This document shows positions 47,601 to 57,409 of a stretch of 64,000 nt of DNA, in pieces. The stretch lies in assembly GCF_001413925.1 (NCBI RefSeq), contig NZ_LBMJ01000001.1, positions 1,523,501-1,587,500 on the forward strand, in the 5' to 3' direction. The translations under genes and the position numbers were made by a program. The notes under the pieces were generated by a model that ran no database searches, was not told where the DNA came from, and worked only from the letters and a program-made list of their open reading frames with translations. The first letter of the stretch is position 1. Each line of letters begins with the position of its first letter. Source of the DNA: Nonlabens sp. YIK11. Lineage in GTDB: Bacteria; Bacteroidota; Bacteroidia; Flavobacteriales; Flavobacteriaceae.

Positions 47601-48383
47601 TTAACTATTCAATTCATTCCATTCTTTTTGCTTCTTTTTCTTCTTGCGATTATACAAGATCAAGGCAATGATAATGATCAAGCCAACAGGCATAAGAATA
47701 CACATCGCACCGCCGAAAATCATTCCTAGATCATAAGCTGAAATCCCAAATTTCCCGTCGTTAGCCACAAAGGCTTGATCCAGTCCAGTGCAATTTTGAT
47801 ACTGGTTTTCGCCTTTAAAATCAGGGTTTATGTCAATGCTGTCAAAGAAGGTATCAGCATATTCATAATTTTTAAAATTTGAAGGTTCAATGTACAAGAT
47901 CTGGTACAGTTGATCCTTTACTTGGATGAGAGTGAAGTTATAGCGATAAGTCTCATCATACTCCAGATCATATTGTGTATATACAAGACTTGCCATAAAG
48001 ACATTGCCATTGATGTGCTGAAAATTATCACCTATTTTCATCGTCGGTTCTTCTTCCTGCCAGCTCTCCACTATGGACTGGTAATAGGCGCGCATTTCTT
48101 CCATGTCATCCACGCAGGCTTGATTTTCCGTATTCATGACGTTGACCGTGAAAGTCACATCTTCATCCTCTAGATAGGCAGACCAAAACCTGGAATGAAC
48201 CCCTTCAAAATATTCGTCATCGTAATAATGGTTTTCGGGCAATTTAATTTTCAATACCGTATCGATTTGGACTTCCTTGAAGGATATCATGGAATCCACA
48301 TCAGTAGCAAAGGGATGGAAGGCTTCTGTAGCATTTACTACCTGAAGGGTAAAAACTATAAAAAGAAGAGTGAAGAATTTCAT
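47601..48383 (-). CDS. Exported membrane-anchored protein, unknown function
   Basis: A 260-aa protein with signal peptide (about 1-19, MKFFTLLFIVFTL...), an acidic extracytoplasmic domain (20-210, with paired Cys near 90 and 200), and a C-terminal TM (about 218-245) followed by a basic tail RKKKKKQK. No family was recognised. I chose ATG 48383; upstream codons are not protein-like. Confidence 0.7.
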   Translation of the reverse strand: MKFFTLLFIVFTLQVVNATEAFHPFATDVDSMISFKEVQIDTVLKIKLPENHYYDDEYFEGVHSRFWSAYLEDEDVTFTVNVMNTENQACVDDMEEMRAYYQSIVESWQEEEPTMKIGDNFQHINGNVFMASLVYTQYDLEYDETYRYNFTLIQVKDQLYQILYIEPSNFKNYEYADTFFDSIDINPDFKGENQYQNCTGLDQAFVANDGKFGISAYDLGMIFGGAMCILMPVGLIIIIALILYNRKKKKKQKEWNELNS

Positions 48384-48413
48384 GGGAACAATAATACTCA
48401 AACCATGTATAAT

Positions 48414-48441
48414 AAAAAAAGCCTCCCAAAAGGAGGCTTTC
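48414..48441 (-). terminator. Terminator of the YceI gene
   Basis: AAAGCCTCC pairs with GGAGGCTTT in the minus direction and is followed by T's. Confidence 0.85.
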
Positions 48442-48466
48442 ATCATTCATCATTTAACCAACTAGG

Positions 48467-49120
48467 TTACTTTGTAGCAACCAAATTTACTTTCAATTTC
48501 ATGTCGTCAGAGATTGCTTTGTCTTTAACAGTGTCAGTCAAACTTGCAGAACCGTAAACGATTCCCCAATCTGTTCTGTCGATGGTAAACTCTTCAGAAG
48601 TCAACATCATTTTGTCACCGTCATAAGATACACTTACTGGGAAAGAAACATTTTTAGTTACATCCTTAAGCGTAAGGTTACCTTCAAGAGTATTACCGTT
48701 AAGACCAGTAACTACAAATTTAGCTTCAGGATATTCTGGAGTGTTGAAAAAGTCTGTTGCTTTACCTTCTGCAGTTCCTTCTAAGTGAGCTTTAAGACTC
48801 ATGGCGCTTTCACCTTCAAGGTCAGTAACTGTGATAGAAGTCATGTCAACGACAAATTCTCCACTTTCTACAGTCTCGCCATTTACCATCACCATACCGC
48901 TTTTTAGATCGATAGTACCGGTATGGGCACCACCTACCTTAGTACCTTCCCACATGATCTCAGACGCAGCTGTATCTACAGTATAGGTAACGGCAGCTTC
49001 TGTTGCCATTGCTTCAGTTTCTGCCTCTGTGGCATCCACTTCATTTGGATTCTCTTTACAAGAAACAGCAAAGATCATCATTGATGCTATTCCTGTGATT
49101 TTTAAAAAATTACGTGTCAT
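48467..49120 (-). CDS. YceI-like lipoprotein
   Basis: A 217-aa lipocalin-like protein with lipobox SC (FAVSC, Cys21) and a short low-complexity acidic linker (about 22-44). The YceI domain has TVDTAASEIMWEGTKVGG and the later LEGNLTLKDVTKNVSFPV motif. YceI proteins bind isoprenoid lipids such as polyprenyl quinones. A -7 element lies close upstream. Confidence 0.9.
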   Translation of the reverse strand: MTRNFLKITGIASMMIFAVSCKENPNEVDATEAETEAMATEAAVTYTVDTAASEIMWEGTKVGGAHTGTIDLKSGMVMVNGETVESGEFVVDMTSITVTDLEGESAMSLKAHLEGTAEGKATDFFNTPEYPEAKFVVTGLNGNTLEGNLTLKDVTKNVSFPVSVSYDGDKMMLTSEEFTIDRTDWGIVYGSASLTDTVKDKAISDDMKLKVNLVATK

Positions 49121-49144
49121 TGTATTGGTTTATTTGTTAGCCCA

Positions 49145-49152
49145 CAAAATTA
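49145..49152 (-). promoter_or_regulatory. Candidate -7 element of the YceI gene
   Basis: TAATTTTG on the minus strand fits TAnnTTTG and lies about 25 nt from the ATG. Confidence 0.4.
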
Positions 49153-49271
49153 TGTGTACCTACAAATAGTTTGGTTAAAAGTATATTAAAATAAAGCCGT
49201 GACATTTTGGCATCATGCTCTCCTATGGCAGTACTTTTGACCATTGCGTGCAGGATGATTGTATAAGAGTT

Positions 49272-49287
49272 CGCTTTCGCGAAAGCG
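49272..49287. repeat. CGCTTTCGCGAAAGCG palindrome, copy 15 (upstream of grpE)
   Basis: Perfect core with gagtt and taac flanks, 53 nt before the grpE ATG. Confidence 0.95.
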
Positions 49288-49339
49288 TAACCCATCAACA
49301 ACCCTAAAATATAATTCTAAAACTAAGTAAGTCATAATC

Positions 49340-49897
49340 ATGGCAAAAAAAGATAAAAACGAGCAGGAAGAAGTAGTACAGGAGCAAGTCAACGATCAAG
49401 AAACTTCAGAGACTACCGAGAATGAAACGGTAGAGCAGGAAGAAAAAAGCGTTGAAGAAGTGCTTGCCGAAGATCTGCAGAAGGAAAAGGATAAATTCTT
49501 GAGACTATTTGCAGAATTTGAGAATTATAAACGTCGCACCGCCAAGGAGCGCATCGAGCTTTTCAAAACAGCTGGTGAAGGCGTTCTTAAAGACTTGATT
49601 CCAGTAATGGATGATTTTGATAGAGCAATCCTGGAAATTGCAAAGTCAGAAGACCAGCAATTATCAGAAGGTGTGGCACTTATCCACAACAAATTGCGCA
49701 ACACACTGGTATCAAAAGGACTGGTGCTTATGGAAGTAAATGCAGGAGACGCCTTTAATGCAGACGAGCATGAGGCCGTGACTCAAATACCGGCACCTAG
49801 CGACGACATGAAAGGTAAGATTATAGACGTAATAGAGAAAGGATACAAATTGGGCGACAAAATCATACGTTACCCAAAAGTAGTGATAGGACAATAA
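49340..49897 (+). CDS. grpE: Nucleotide-exchange factor GrpE
   Basis: A 185-aa co-chaperone that releases ADP from DnaK. A long acidic N-terminal helix (about 1-60) leads to the coiled-coil dimer (FLRLFAEFENYKRRTAKERI) and a C-terminal beta domain with VIEKGYKLGDKIIRYPKVVI. It lies two bases before dnaJ (ATAATATG), so grpE-dnaJ is an operon. No CIRCE element was found upstream. Confidence 0.95.
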   Translation: MAKKDKNEQEEVVQEQVNDQETSETTENETVEQEEKSVEEVLAEDLQKEKDKFLRLFAEFENYKRRTAKERIELFKTAGEGVLKDLIPVMDDFDRAILEIAKSEDQQLSEGVALIHNKLRNTLVSKGLVLMEVNAGDAFNADEHEAVTQIPAPSDDMKGKIIDVIEKGYKLGDKIIRYPKVVIGQ

Positions 49898-49898
49898 T

Positions 49899-51032
49899 AT
49901 GGCAGATTTTTATGACACATTAGGCATTTCAAAGGGAGCAACGGCTGCCGAAATTAAAAAGGCCTACCGCAAAAAGGCCATAGAATTTCACCCAGACAAA
50001 AATCCTGGCGACAGTGCTGCAGAAGAAAACTTCAAAAAAGCAGCTGAAGCCTACGAAACGTTAAGCGATCCACAGAAGAAAGCGCGATACGACCAGTTGG
50101 GCCACCAGGCCTATACCTCTGGCGGCGGTCAAGGTTTTGGCGGTGGTCAAGGCTTTGGAGGTATGGATATGGAAGACATATTCAGCCAGTTCGGAGACAT
50201 ATTCGGCGGCGGTGGCGGCGGATTCTCAGGCTTTGGAGGATTCGGTGGTCGTGGCGGTCAGCGACGTATGAAAGGTAAGGACTTGCGCATACGCGTTTCA
50301 TTGACATTGGAAGAAGCAGCCAACGGCGTTGAGAAAAAAGTCAAGGTAAAGCGCAAGAAACAAGCCGCTGGTGTAAGCTACAAAACTTGTTCTACCTGTA
50401 ACGGTAGCGGTCAAGTAACTAGAATTCAAAATACGATCCTGGGCCGCATGCAAACCAGTGCACCCTGTACCACTTGTGGTGGTTCTGGCCAGATTCTAGA
50501 TAGCAAACCCAACGGAGCCGATAATCAAGGATTGATTACTGAGGAAGAAACGGTATCTATAAAAATACCGGCTGGAGTTGAGAGCGATATGCGTCTCAAA
50601 GTAAGCGGGAAAGGTAATGAGGCGCCAGGCAATGGTGTTAGCGGTGACCTATTGGTAGACATCGAAGTAAAGCCACATGCCGAGTTGCAACGTGAAGGCA
50701 ATAATCTGCATTATGATCTTTACGTAAGTGTTCCAGATGCGATATTGGGAACTTCCAAAGAAATAAAAACCGTTACCGGTAAAGTGCGAATTCCTATTGA
50801 AGCTGGAATTCAAAGCGGTAAAATATTGAGATTACGCGGTAAAGGTATGCCTAGCCTCAATGGCTATGGAACTGGCGACCTGTTGGTACATGTAAATGTC
50901 TGGACACCTCGCAGTTTGACTAAAGATCAAAAGGATTTCTTTGAATCCATGAAAACCGATTCCAACTTTGAGCCAGCTCCAGAGCAAGGAGATAAATCAT
51001 TTTTTGAAAAGGTGAAAGACATGTTTTCTTAA
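49899..51032 (+). CDS. dnaJ: Chaperone protein DnaJ with reduced zinc domain
   Basis: A 377-aa type-A-like J protein that stimulates DnaK. J domain 1-70 with HPD at 31-33; Gly/Phe region about 75-118; C-terminal domains I and II follow with DNLGDL-like GTGDLLVHV. Only two CxxCxGxG motifs are present (C164 CSTCNGSG and near 189 CTTCGGSG), whereas canonical DnaJ has four. Its other two positions are replaced by ordinary sequence, so only one zinc centre could form. Such a reduced domain is, as I recall, common in flavobacteria. Confidence 0.93.
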   Translation: MADFYDTLGISKGATAAEIKKAYRKKAIEFHPDKNPGDSAAEENFKKAAEAYETLSDPQKKARYDQLGHQAYTSGGGQGFGGGQGFGGMDMEDIFSQFGDIFGGGGGGFSGFGGFGGRGGQRRMKGKDLRIRVSLTLEEAANGVEKKVKVKRKKQAAGVSYKTCSTCNGSGQVTRIQNTILGRMQTSAPCTTCGGSGQILDSKPNGADNQGLITEEETVSIKIPAGVESDMRLKVSGKGNEAPGNGVSGDLLVDIEVKPHAELQREGNNLHYDLYVSVPDAILGTSKEIKTVTGKVRIPIEAGIQSGKILRLRGKGMPSLNGYGTGDLLVHVNVWTPRSLTKDQKDFFESMKTDSNFEPAPEQGDKSFFEKVKDMFS

Positions 51033-51122
51033 GAAAAGTTTAATGAATTGAAAAATAAGTTTATATTTGATCAACATTGGTTAACCAACCAATTGTTATT
51101 TTTCTTTTTCATAGCAATTTTT

Positions 51123-51157
51123 CCCACCTCTCAAGCAATTGAGAGGTGGGTTTTTTT
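51123..51157 (+). terminator. Terminator of grpE-dnaJ
   Basis: CCCACCTCTCAA pairs perfectly with TTGAGAGGTGGG across a 4-nt loop, followed by a T-run. Confidence 0.9.
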
Positions 51158-51254
51158 ATGCCATTACTTTACTGAATTCCAGTCGCTATTAAATAATTCA
51201 AAAATGGCCAGTATTGCTAGGCTATATTGTTAATTTAGCGCGATTAACAAAATT

Positions 51255-52184
51255 ATGGAATACGCTTTAGAGGCAGTTAATATCTCAAAATCTTACGGCA
51301 ACTATCAAGCTCTTAATGAGGTTACCATACGGGTACCTAAAGGCAGTATTTACGGATTATTAGGGCCTAATGGTGCAGGTAAAACCTCGTTGATAAGAAT
51401 CATAAATCAGATTACCGTTCCAGATTCAGGGACTATTTTACTCAATGGTGAGGAATTGGTTCCAGAACATATTTCCAAAATAGGCTACATGCCAGAAGAG
51501 CGCGGCCTGTATAAATCCATGAAGGTAGGAGAGCAGTGCATATATCTCGCACAGCTCAAGGGAATGAAAAAATCAGTAGCTAAGGAAAAGCTACAATACT
51601 GGTTTGAGCGATTGGGCATGCAGGACTGGTGGAACAAAAAGCTACAGGAGCTTTCTAAGGGAATGGCACAAAAGGTACAATTCATTGTTACCGTTCTACA
51701 CGAACCCGACCTACTCATTTTTGATGAGCCTTTTTCAGGATTTGATCCAGTAAATGCCGATTTAATTAAGGATGAAATTCTACGGTTAAGAGACTTAGGT
51801 GCTACCATTATATTTTCAACGCACCGCATGGAAAGTGTGGAAGAATTGTGTGATTATATCTCGCTGATTAATAAGTCCAACGTAGTTCTTGAAGGACGAC
51901 TCAATGATGTGAAACAAAGTTTTAGAAATAGAACGTATGCTGTTTCTCTTATTTGCGAGGATGAGGTCAAAGCGATGGAACAACTCAATACAATCGCGAC
52001 CGTCACTCCAGCAGAATTAAAAGGACTGGATAATACCACAGATATCATTATTCAAATCCCAGAAAACCTTGCTGTACCGCAACTATTGCAGGAATTGACC
52101 CGACTTGGTGAGCTTACTCATTTTAGCGAGGTCATACCTAGCGTGAACGAAATCTTCATTAAAACAGTACGTCAGGATGGATAA
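51255..52184 (+). CDS. ABC exporter ATP-binding subunit (NatA-like)
   Basis: A 309-aa ABC ATPase with Walker A GPNGAGKTSL (near 37-46), signature LSKGMAQKVQF (near 134-144) and Walker B LLIFDEP (near 155-161). A C-terminal domain beyond 220 is typical of NatA/DUF4162 exporters. It shares 8 nt with the permease gene, so it is one exporter unit. Confidence 0.93.
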   Translation: MEYALEAVNISKSYGNYQALNEVTIRVPKGSIYGLLGPNGAGKTSLIRIINQITVPDSGTILLNGEELVPEHISKIGYMPEERGLYKSMKVGEQCIYLAQLKGMKKSVAKEKLQYWFERLGMQDWWNKKLQELSKGMAQKVQFIVTVLHEPDLLIFDEPFSGFDPVNADLIKDEILRLRDLGATIIFSTHRMESVEELCDYISLINKSNVVLEGRLNDVKQSFRNRTYAVSLICEDEVKAMEQLNTIATVTPAELKGLDNTTDIIIQIPENLAVPQLLQELTRLGELTHFSEVIPSVNEIFIKTVRQDG

Positions 52185-53472
52185 GTTGTGGTTGATTATT
52201 AGAAGAGAATACATCAATAAGGTGCGCAACCGCACTTTTGTCATCATGACATTTGTAAGTCCGCTGATTTTTATTGGAGTGATTCTGTTGATAGGATGGC
52301 TTACCAGCATCAACTCTAGTGAGACCCGTCAGGTCGCTCTGTTAGATCAATCTGCGTCTGGATACGGTCAATTATTTGAAGATAATTCTGATTTTGAATA
52401 CCAGCGCCTGGACAATGTAGAACTTGAGAATGCTATTGCCATTAGTGAAAGCGATGGGAATTATGCGCTCATTCATCTGACTGATGACGATCAAAATAAA
52501 GTCAAGGCTACCATCTACAGTAACGATTCACCTTCGACTTCCTTCATCAACTCGATGGAGGAAAAACTGTCAAAAAAAGCTACCGAAAATAATCTGGTAG
52601 AAAAAGGAGTCGATTTGCAAGATTTGGAAGATGCAAGGGTAAAAGCTAAAGTCACTCTGCAAACCTATTCTGGTGTGGTGAGTAGCAAGGCATCCAGTTG
52701 GGTGAAAATTGCTTTAGGCGGTGCTGCTGGATATCTTTTAATGATGTTCATCATTATTTATGGGAACATGGTCATGCGATCTGTGATAGAAGAAAAAACA
52801 AATCGCATTGTTGAGATTATCGTTAGTTCCGTAAAACCTATTTACTTAATGTTGGGTAAGATCACAGGAACGTCACTTGCGGGCATAACCCAATTTGCTA
52901 TTTGGGTGATTCTTGGATTTATTTTGATCATGGTAGGATCGGCCGTTTTTGGAGTAGAAGCTTTTCAAAATCCAGCCAATCAAGAAATGGTTAGTCAAGC
53001 ACAAAATATGGACGAGATGCAATTGATTGTCAACGACATTATGCAACTGCCTTTAGCAACCATGATCATATGTTTCTTTGTATATTTCATTGGCGGATAC
53101 TTTTTATACGCTGCAATTTACACGGCTATAGGCGCAGCTGTGGATAGTGAGACAGATACTCAACAATTTATGTTACCGGTCATACTGCCATTGATGCTCG
53201 CGATTTACGTCGGTTTCTTTAGTGTGATGGACAATCCTAATGGTACCGTTGCGGTCATTTTTTCATACATCCCATTAACATCACCTATAGTGATGTTGAT
53301 GCGCATTCCATTTGGCGAGATCACCTGGTGGCAATTGACCTTGAGTATTTTACTTCTTTATACATCCATAATTTTTGTAGCTTACCTAGCTGCAAAGATT
53401 TATCGCATAGGTATATTAATGTACGGTAAGAAAACCAATTGGAAGGAACTCTATAAATGGCTCAAGTACTAG
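52177..53472 (+). CDS. ABC-2 type exporter permease (NatB-like)
   Basis: A 431-aa permease: one TM near 25-47, a large extracytoplasmic domain (about 50-175), then five TM segments (180-395). The IIREYINKVRNRTFVIMTF start is typical of NatB-type subunits. It pairs with the preceding ATPase; the substrate may be sodium, peptide or drug. It is followed without gap by the MscS gene. Confidence 0.9.
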   Translation: MDKLWLIIRREYINKVRNRTFVIMTFVSPLIFIGVILLIGWLTSINSSETRQVALLDQSASGYGQLFEDNSDFEYQRLDNVELENAIAISESDGNYALIHLTDDDQNKVKATIYSNDSPSTSFINSMEEKLSKKATENNLVEKGVDLQDLEDARVKAKVTLQTYSGVVSSKASSWVKIALGGAAGYLLMMFIIIYGNMVMRSVIEEKTNRIVEIIVSSVKPIYLMLGKITGTSLAGITQFAIWVILGFILIMVGSAVFGVEAFQNPANQEMVSQAQNMDEMQLIVNDIMQLPLATMIICFFVYFIGGYFLYAAIYTAIGAAVDSETDTQQFMLPVILPLMLAIYVGFFSVMDNPNGTVAVIFSYIPLTSPIVMLMRIPFGEITWWQLTLSILLLYTSIIFVAYLAAKIYRIGILMYGKKTNWKELYKWLKY

Positions 53473-54375
53473 ATGAAAATTGACTGGCAAAAAATAAGGG
53501 ACTTTCTTAATTATCAGATTATTGAAGGTGATGCCACAAAAGGTGAGTTTCATTTTGATTTATGGATGCTCATTTTAGTTATTGTTGGATTATTACTAAC
53601 AAGCGTTTTTTTAAGACTCGTCAAGAATTTCTTTACCCGCAAAATGGAACCGGCCGACAAGCTTAAGTTCCAGAGCATTTTCAAGTTCTTTAATTATCTG
53701 GTTTACTTAACGGTAATTCTAGTGATCCTTCACAGTTCTGGTATTAACCTGACCGGTATCTTGACTGCGAGTGCGGCCATCTTTGTAGGTATTGGTTTTG
53801 CGCTACAAGACTTCTTTAAGGACATCATTGCTGGGATAACCATTTTAGTGGACAAGTCGGTACTGGTGAATGACGTGGTTGAAATGAACGACAAGGTAGC
53901 AAGAGTTTTTGAAATAAAACTGCGCAGTACTCGCGCCATCACTAGGGATGATAAGGTATTGATCATTCCTAATCACCTTTTTTTAAGTGAGATCATTTTT
54001 AATTACACGCAAAATCACACCAAAACCAGAGAGTCGGTTCATGTAGGCGTTGCCTATGGTAGTGATGTCAAAAAGGTAGAGCGCATTTTGATAGAGTGCG
54101 CCAAGGCAGAAAAAACCATCCTCAAAAGCCCAGAACCCTTTGTGATGTTCAACAACTTTGGTGACAGTAGCCTGGACTTTGGAATTTACTTTTTTGTGCG
54201 TGACAGTTTTACAGACCCTAGAATCAAGAGCAACCTTAGGTTTGCCATCGACGCAGCCTTCCGTGAAAACGGTATCACTATACCGTTCCCGCAAAGAGAT
54301 GTTCACTTTTACCAGTCACGCCCCATAAATTATCAAAATACTAACGATAGTGAGGCAGCTGATGATGTAATTTAA
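53473..54375 (+). CDS. Small-conductance mechanosensitive channel (MscS family)
   Basis: A 300-aa channel that protects from hypo-osmotic shock. TMs at 28-48, 70-90 and the pore helix about 95-115 (ASAAIFVGIGFALQDFFKD, then IAGITIL). The beta domain (VNDVVEMNDKVARVFEIKLR) and C-terminal domain follow. Its ATG directly follows the permease stop, so all three may be translated from one mRNA. Confidence 0.92.
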   Translation: MKIDWQKIRDFLNYQIIEGDATKGEFHFDLWMLILVIVGLLLTSVFLRLVKNFFTRKMEPADKLKFQSIFKFFNYLVYLTVILVILHSSGINLTGILTASAAIFVGIGFALQDFFKDIIAGITILVDKSVLVNDVVEMNDKVARVFEIKLRSTRAITRDDKVLIIPNHLFLSEIIFNYTQNHTKTRESVHVGVAYGSDVKKVERILIECAKAEKTILKSPEPFVMFNNFGDSSLDFGIYFFVRDSFTDPRIKSNLRFAIDAAFRENGITIPFPQRDVHFYQSRPINYQNTNDSEAADDVI

Positions 54376-54412
54376 TATGCCGCTTCAAAAGCAGGAGGAG
54401 ATTGGTTGAGTT

Positions 54413-54428
54413 CGCTTTCGCGAAAGCG
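54413..54428. repeat. CGCTTTCGCGAAAGCG palindrome, copy 16 (intergenic)
   Basis: Perfect core; TTCG...CGAA gives the full 20-bp palindrome at 54411-54430. Confidence 0.95.
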
Positions 54429-54480
54429 AAAACACCTCCATCTTCAACCCTAAAAATGAACTTTACGATTGACGATCCCT

Positions 54481-55371
54481 ATGAGAAATATGTTGAAAAT
54501 GGCTTTGATCCTTTGTGCTTCAAGCTTTATGGTTAATGCACAAACAACAGATCTGGCGAGGATCGAATACATGAATATTCCATTTTCAAAATCTGATAAT
54601 TCCATACAGCGATATAGGGCTTTCATTCAGGCACCTATACCGTTAGATAAGGATTTGAACAAGATCATTGTCATAGGTCTGGATTATAGATACAATGATA
54701 TCAACATCAAAGATGCGGTACCGTTCAATCCAGACATCGTTTCTTCCACACAAAGAATGGAGGTGAGTTTAGGCTATGTTTTCAAACCTGAAAAAATGCC
54801 GCAGTGGCGATTTGGAGTAAGAGCACTTGCGCGTGTTGCTTCTAATCTGGACAGCAAAATTACAAGTGATGACATGATTTATGGACTGGCTGCTTATGGA
54901 ATCCTAGACAAGACTGATGCTAGTATTAACAAGCCTTACCGCTGGATTTTTGGTTTGGAATACACTACAACGCCAGGACGTAATTTCCCGTTGCCTATTG
55001 TCAACTATTATAGAGAGTTTGCACCCAACTGGACGTACACCTTAGGCGTTCCTAAAACAAACGTACGCCGTTATTTGAATGATAGCCACAAGGATGCGAT
55101 TCAAGGTTTTGTGACTTTGGACAATTTCTTTGGAAACATACAGCAAAACATAACCATAGACGGAAAAACGGCAGAGAACATATCCATGACCCTAGTTTTA
55201 GGTGGTCTAGGCTATGAACACTATTTTACAGATCATTTATTATTTTACGGTTATGGCGCGTATACTCTCAATGATGACTTTAGATTGCGCGACAATGACA
55301 GGAATGACATATTTACCATTAACGACCAGCCTAGCTTTTATGTAAGAGGTGGTTTAAAATTTAAGTTCTAA
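54481..55371 (+). CDS. Outer-membrane beta-barrel-like protein (DUF6268-like)
   Basis: A 296-aa exported protein with signal 1-21 (SSFMVNAQ). The mature part has alternating strands and ends in KF, the C-terminal Phe of outer-membrane barrels (YVRGGLKFKF). Pattern suggests DUF6268; I am not certain. I chose ATG 54481 over an upstream TTG. The stop shares an A with the ATG of the regulator gene (TAATG). Confidence 0.75.
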   Translation: MRNMLKMALILCASSFMVNAQTTDLARIEYMNIPFSKSDNSIQRYRAFIQAPIPLDKDLNKIIVIGLDYRYNDINIKDAVPFNPDIVSSTQRMEVSLGYVFKPEKMPQWRFGVRALARVASNLDSKITSDDMIYGLAAYGILDKTDASINKPYRWIFGLEYTTTPGRNFPLPIVNYYREFAPNWTYTLGVPKTNVRRYLNDSHKDAIQGFVTLDNFFGNIQQNITIDGKTAENISMTLVLGGLGYEHYFTDHLLFYGYGAYTLNDDFRLRDNDRNDIFTINDQPSFYVRGGLKFKF

Positions 55372-56537
55372 TGACTTCAAACATTTTATTGATAGAAGAT
55401 GAGGCGGCTATAAGGCGCGTTCTCACAAAAATTCTTTCTGAAGAAAATAAAGCCTATAACGTTACTGAAGCCAGTGATGGCCTGGAAGGTATAGAACTTG
55501 CCAAGGATAATGATTATGATTTGATCCTATGTGACATCAAGATGCCTAAAATGGATGGTGTTGAGGTACTCACAGCCATCAAAAAAATCAAACCAGAAAT
55601 ACCGGTAGTGATGATTTCGGGTCACGGTGATCTGGATACTGCCGTGAACACCATGCGTTTAGGAGCATTTGATTATATATCAAAGCCACCAGATTTGAAC
55701 CGCCTGCTCAATACCGTTCGTAACGCATTGGATCGTAAGGAGCTGGTCGTTGAGAATAAAAGACTTAAGAAAAAAGTCAGTAAGAACTATGAAATGGTGG
55801 GCGAGAGCGAGCTCATCACCATCATAAAAAACATCATTGAAAAAGTGGCGCCTACTGAGGCTCGAGTGCTTATTACTGGTGAGAATGGTACTGGTAAAGA
55901 ACTTGTCGCGCACTGGTTGCATGAAAAAAGCAACCGATCCAGCGGCCCATTTATAGAAGTGAACTGTGCCGCAATTCCCAGCGAGCTTATAGAGAGTGAA
56001 CTTTTTGGACATGTAAAGGGAAGTTTTACGGGAGCCAATAAAGATCGCGCTGGTAAGTTTGAGGCCGCTAATGGTGGTACCATATTCCTTGACGAGATAG
56101 GAGACATGAGTCTCAATGCTCAGGCAAAAGTTTTACGCGTTTTACAAGAAAACAAAATACAACGAGTAGGTAGCGATCGCGATATTAAAGTGGACGTCCG
56201 CATTCTCGCAGCGACCAATAAAAACCTCAAGAAGGAAATCGAGGAGAATAAGTTTAGAGAAGATCTATACCACAGGCTTGCTGTAATTCTACTTAACGTT
56301 CCGTCACTTAATGAACGTCGGGAAGATATCGCTTTGCTGGTAGAGCATTTTTCAAATAAGATTTCTACAGAGCAAGGTATGCCCGTAAAATCTTTTGATG
56401 ATAAAGCCATCAAGTTGCTTCAAGAATATGATTGGACCGGTAACATTAGAGAACTACGCAATGTCGTGGAGCGATTGATCATTCTGGGCGGTAAGCAAAT
56501 TAGTGAGAAAGACGTGAAACTATTCGCAAGCAAATAA
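55371..56537 (+). CDS. Sigma-54-dependent response regulator lacking a DNA-binding domain
   Basis: A 388-aa NtrC-like protein: receiver domain 1-120 with phospho-acceptor D55 (LILCDIKMPKMDG), then an AAA+ sigma-54 activator (about 140-370) with Walker A GENGTGKE, GSFTGA loop and Walker B GGTIFLDEIG. The usual C-terminal Fis-type HTH is absent: the protein ends ISEKDVKLFASK. It would thus activate sigma-54 RNA polymerase without its own DNA site, or rely on a partner. The cognate histidine kinase is not nearby. It overlaps the OMP gene and is 2 nt from ppk2. Confidence 0.92.
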   Translation: MTSNILLIEDEAAIRRVLTKILSEENKAYNVTEASDGLEGIELAKDNDYDLILCDIKMPKMDGVEVLTAIKKIKPEIPVVMISGHGDLDTAVNTMRLGAFDYISKPPDLNRLLNTVRNALDRKELVVENKRLKKKVSKNYEMVGESELITIIKNIIEKVAPTEARVLITGENGTGKELVAHWLHEKSNRSSGPFIEVNCAAIPSELIESELFGHVKGSFTGANKDRAGKFEAANGGTIFLDEIGDMSLNAQAKVLRVLQENKIQRVGSDRDIKVDVRILAATNKNLKKEIEENKFREDLYHRLAVILLNVPSLNERREDIALLVEHFSNKISTEQGMPVKSFDDKAIKLLQEYDWTGNIRELRNVVERLIILGGKQISEKDVKLFASK

Positions 56538-56539
56538 GT

Positions 56540-57409
56540 ATGGATTTAGACCAGTATAAAGCATCGCCAGACAAACCTCTAAAGGATTATGCAACAACGC
56601 CCGTAAATCCATTAGATAAAAAAGCTGCCAAAAAGGCTTTAAAACAAAGCCGCAAGGATCTCGCAGATTTCCAAGAACGCATGTACGCCCATGACAGGCA
56701 TGCCGTGCTAGTTTGTTTTCAAGGCATGGATACTTCTGGAAAGGACAGCCTGATACGCGAGGTGTTCAAAAGCTTCAATGTACGCGGTGTGGTCCAGCAC
56801 AGCTTTAAAGTACCTACCCAAATTGAATTGTCGCATGGTTATCTATGGCGCCATTATATCGCTTTACCGTCAAAAGGTCACTTTGGGATATTTAACCGTA
56901 CACATTATGAGAACGTCCTCGTTACCCGTGTGCATCCAGAATATTTATTAAGCGAAAACTTACCTGACATCCACAAACCAGAAGATGCAGATCAAGAGTT
57001 TTGGCAAATGCGTTTTGAGCAGATCAACAATTTTGAAAAGGAACTTACCCAAAACGGCACCGTTATTTTCAAATTCTTCCTCAACCTGAGTAAAGAAGAA
57101 CAAAAGAACCGCTTACTGCGACGTTTACGATTGCCAGAAAAGAACTGGAAATTCTCTGCAGGCGACCTCAAAGAGCGTGCTTTATGGGATAAATATATGC
57201 ATGCCTACGAGCAGGCGATCCATAACACAACCACCATTCACGCACCTTGGCACATCATTCCGGCAGATGATAAACCCATGGCACGCTATATCGTTTGTGA
57301 GATTTTGTTGCAACAGTTAAACAAACTTCAGGACGTGAAATATCCAGAATTGGATGAAAAAACGGCCAGCCACCTGGACGAGTTTAAAAACATATTGAAC
57401 AATGAATAA
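56540..57409 (+). CDS. ppk2: Polyphosphate kinase 2 family protein
   Basis: A 289-aa PPK2 enzyme that phosphorylates nucleotides with polyphosphate (or the reverse). Walker A GMDTSGKDSLIR (near 62-73), RVHPEYL motif, and the lid RLRLPEKNWKFSAGDLKERA (near 195-215) are present. It starts 2 nt after the sigma-54 regulator gene and overlaps the M28 gene by 8 nt. The regulator may control this operon. Confidence 0.93.
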   Translation: MDLDQYKASPDKPLKDYATTPVNPLDKKAAKKALKQSRKDLADFQERMYAHDRHAVLVCFQGMDTSGKDSLIREVFKSFNVRGVVQHSFKVPTQIELSHGYLWRHYIALPSKGHFGIFNRTHYENVLVTRVHPEYLLSENLPDIHKPEDADQEFWQMRFEQINNFEKELTQNGTVIFKFFLNLSKEEQKNRLLRRLRLPEKNWKFSAGDLKERALWDKYMHAYEQAIHNTTTIHAPWHIIPADDKPMARYIVCEILLQQLNKLQDVKYPELDEKTASHLDEFKNILNNE

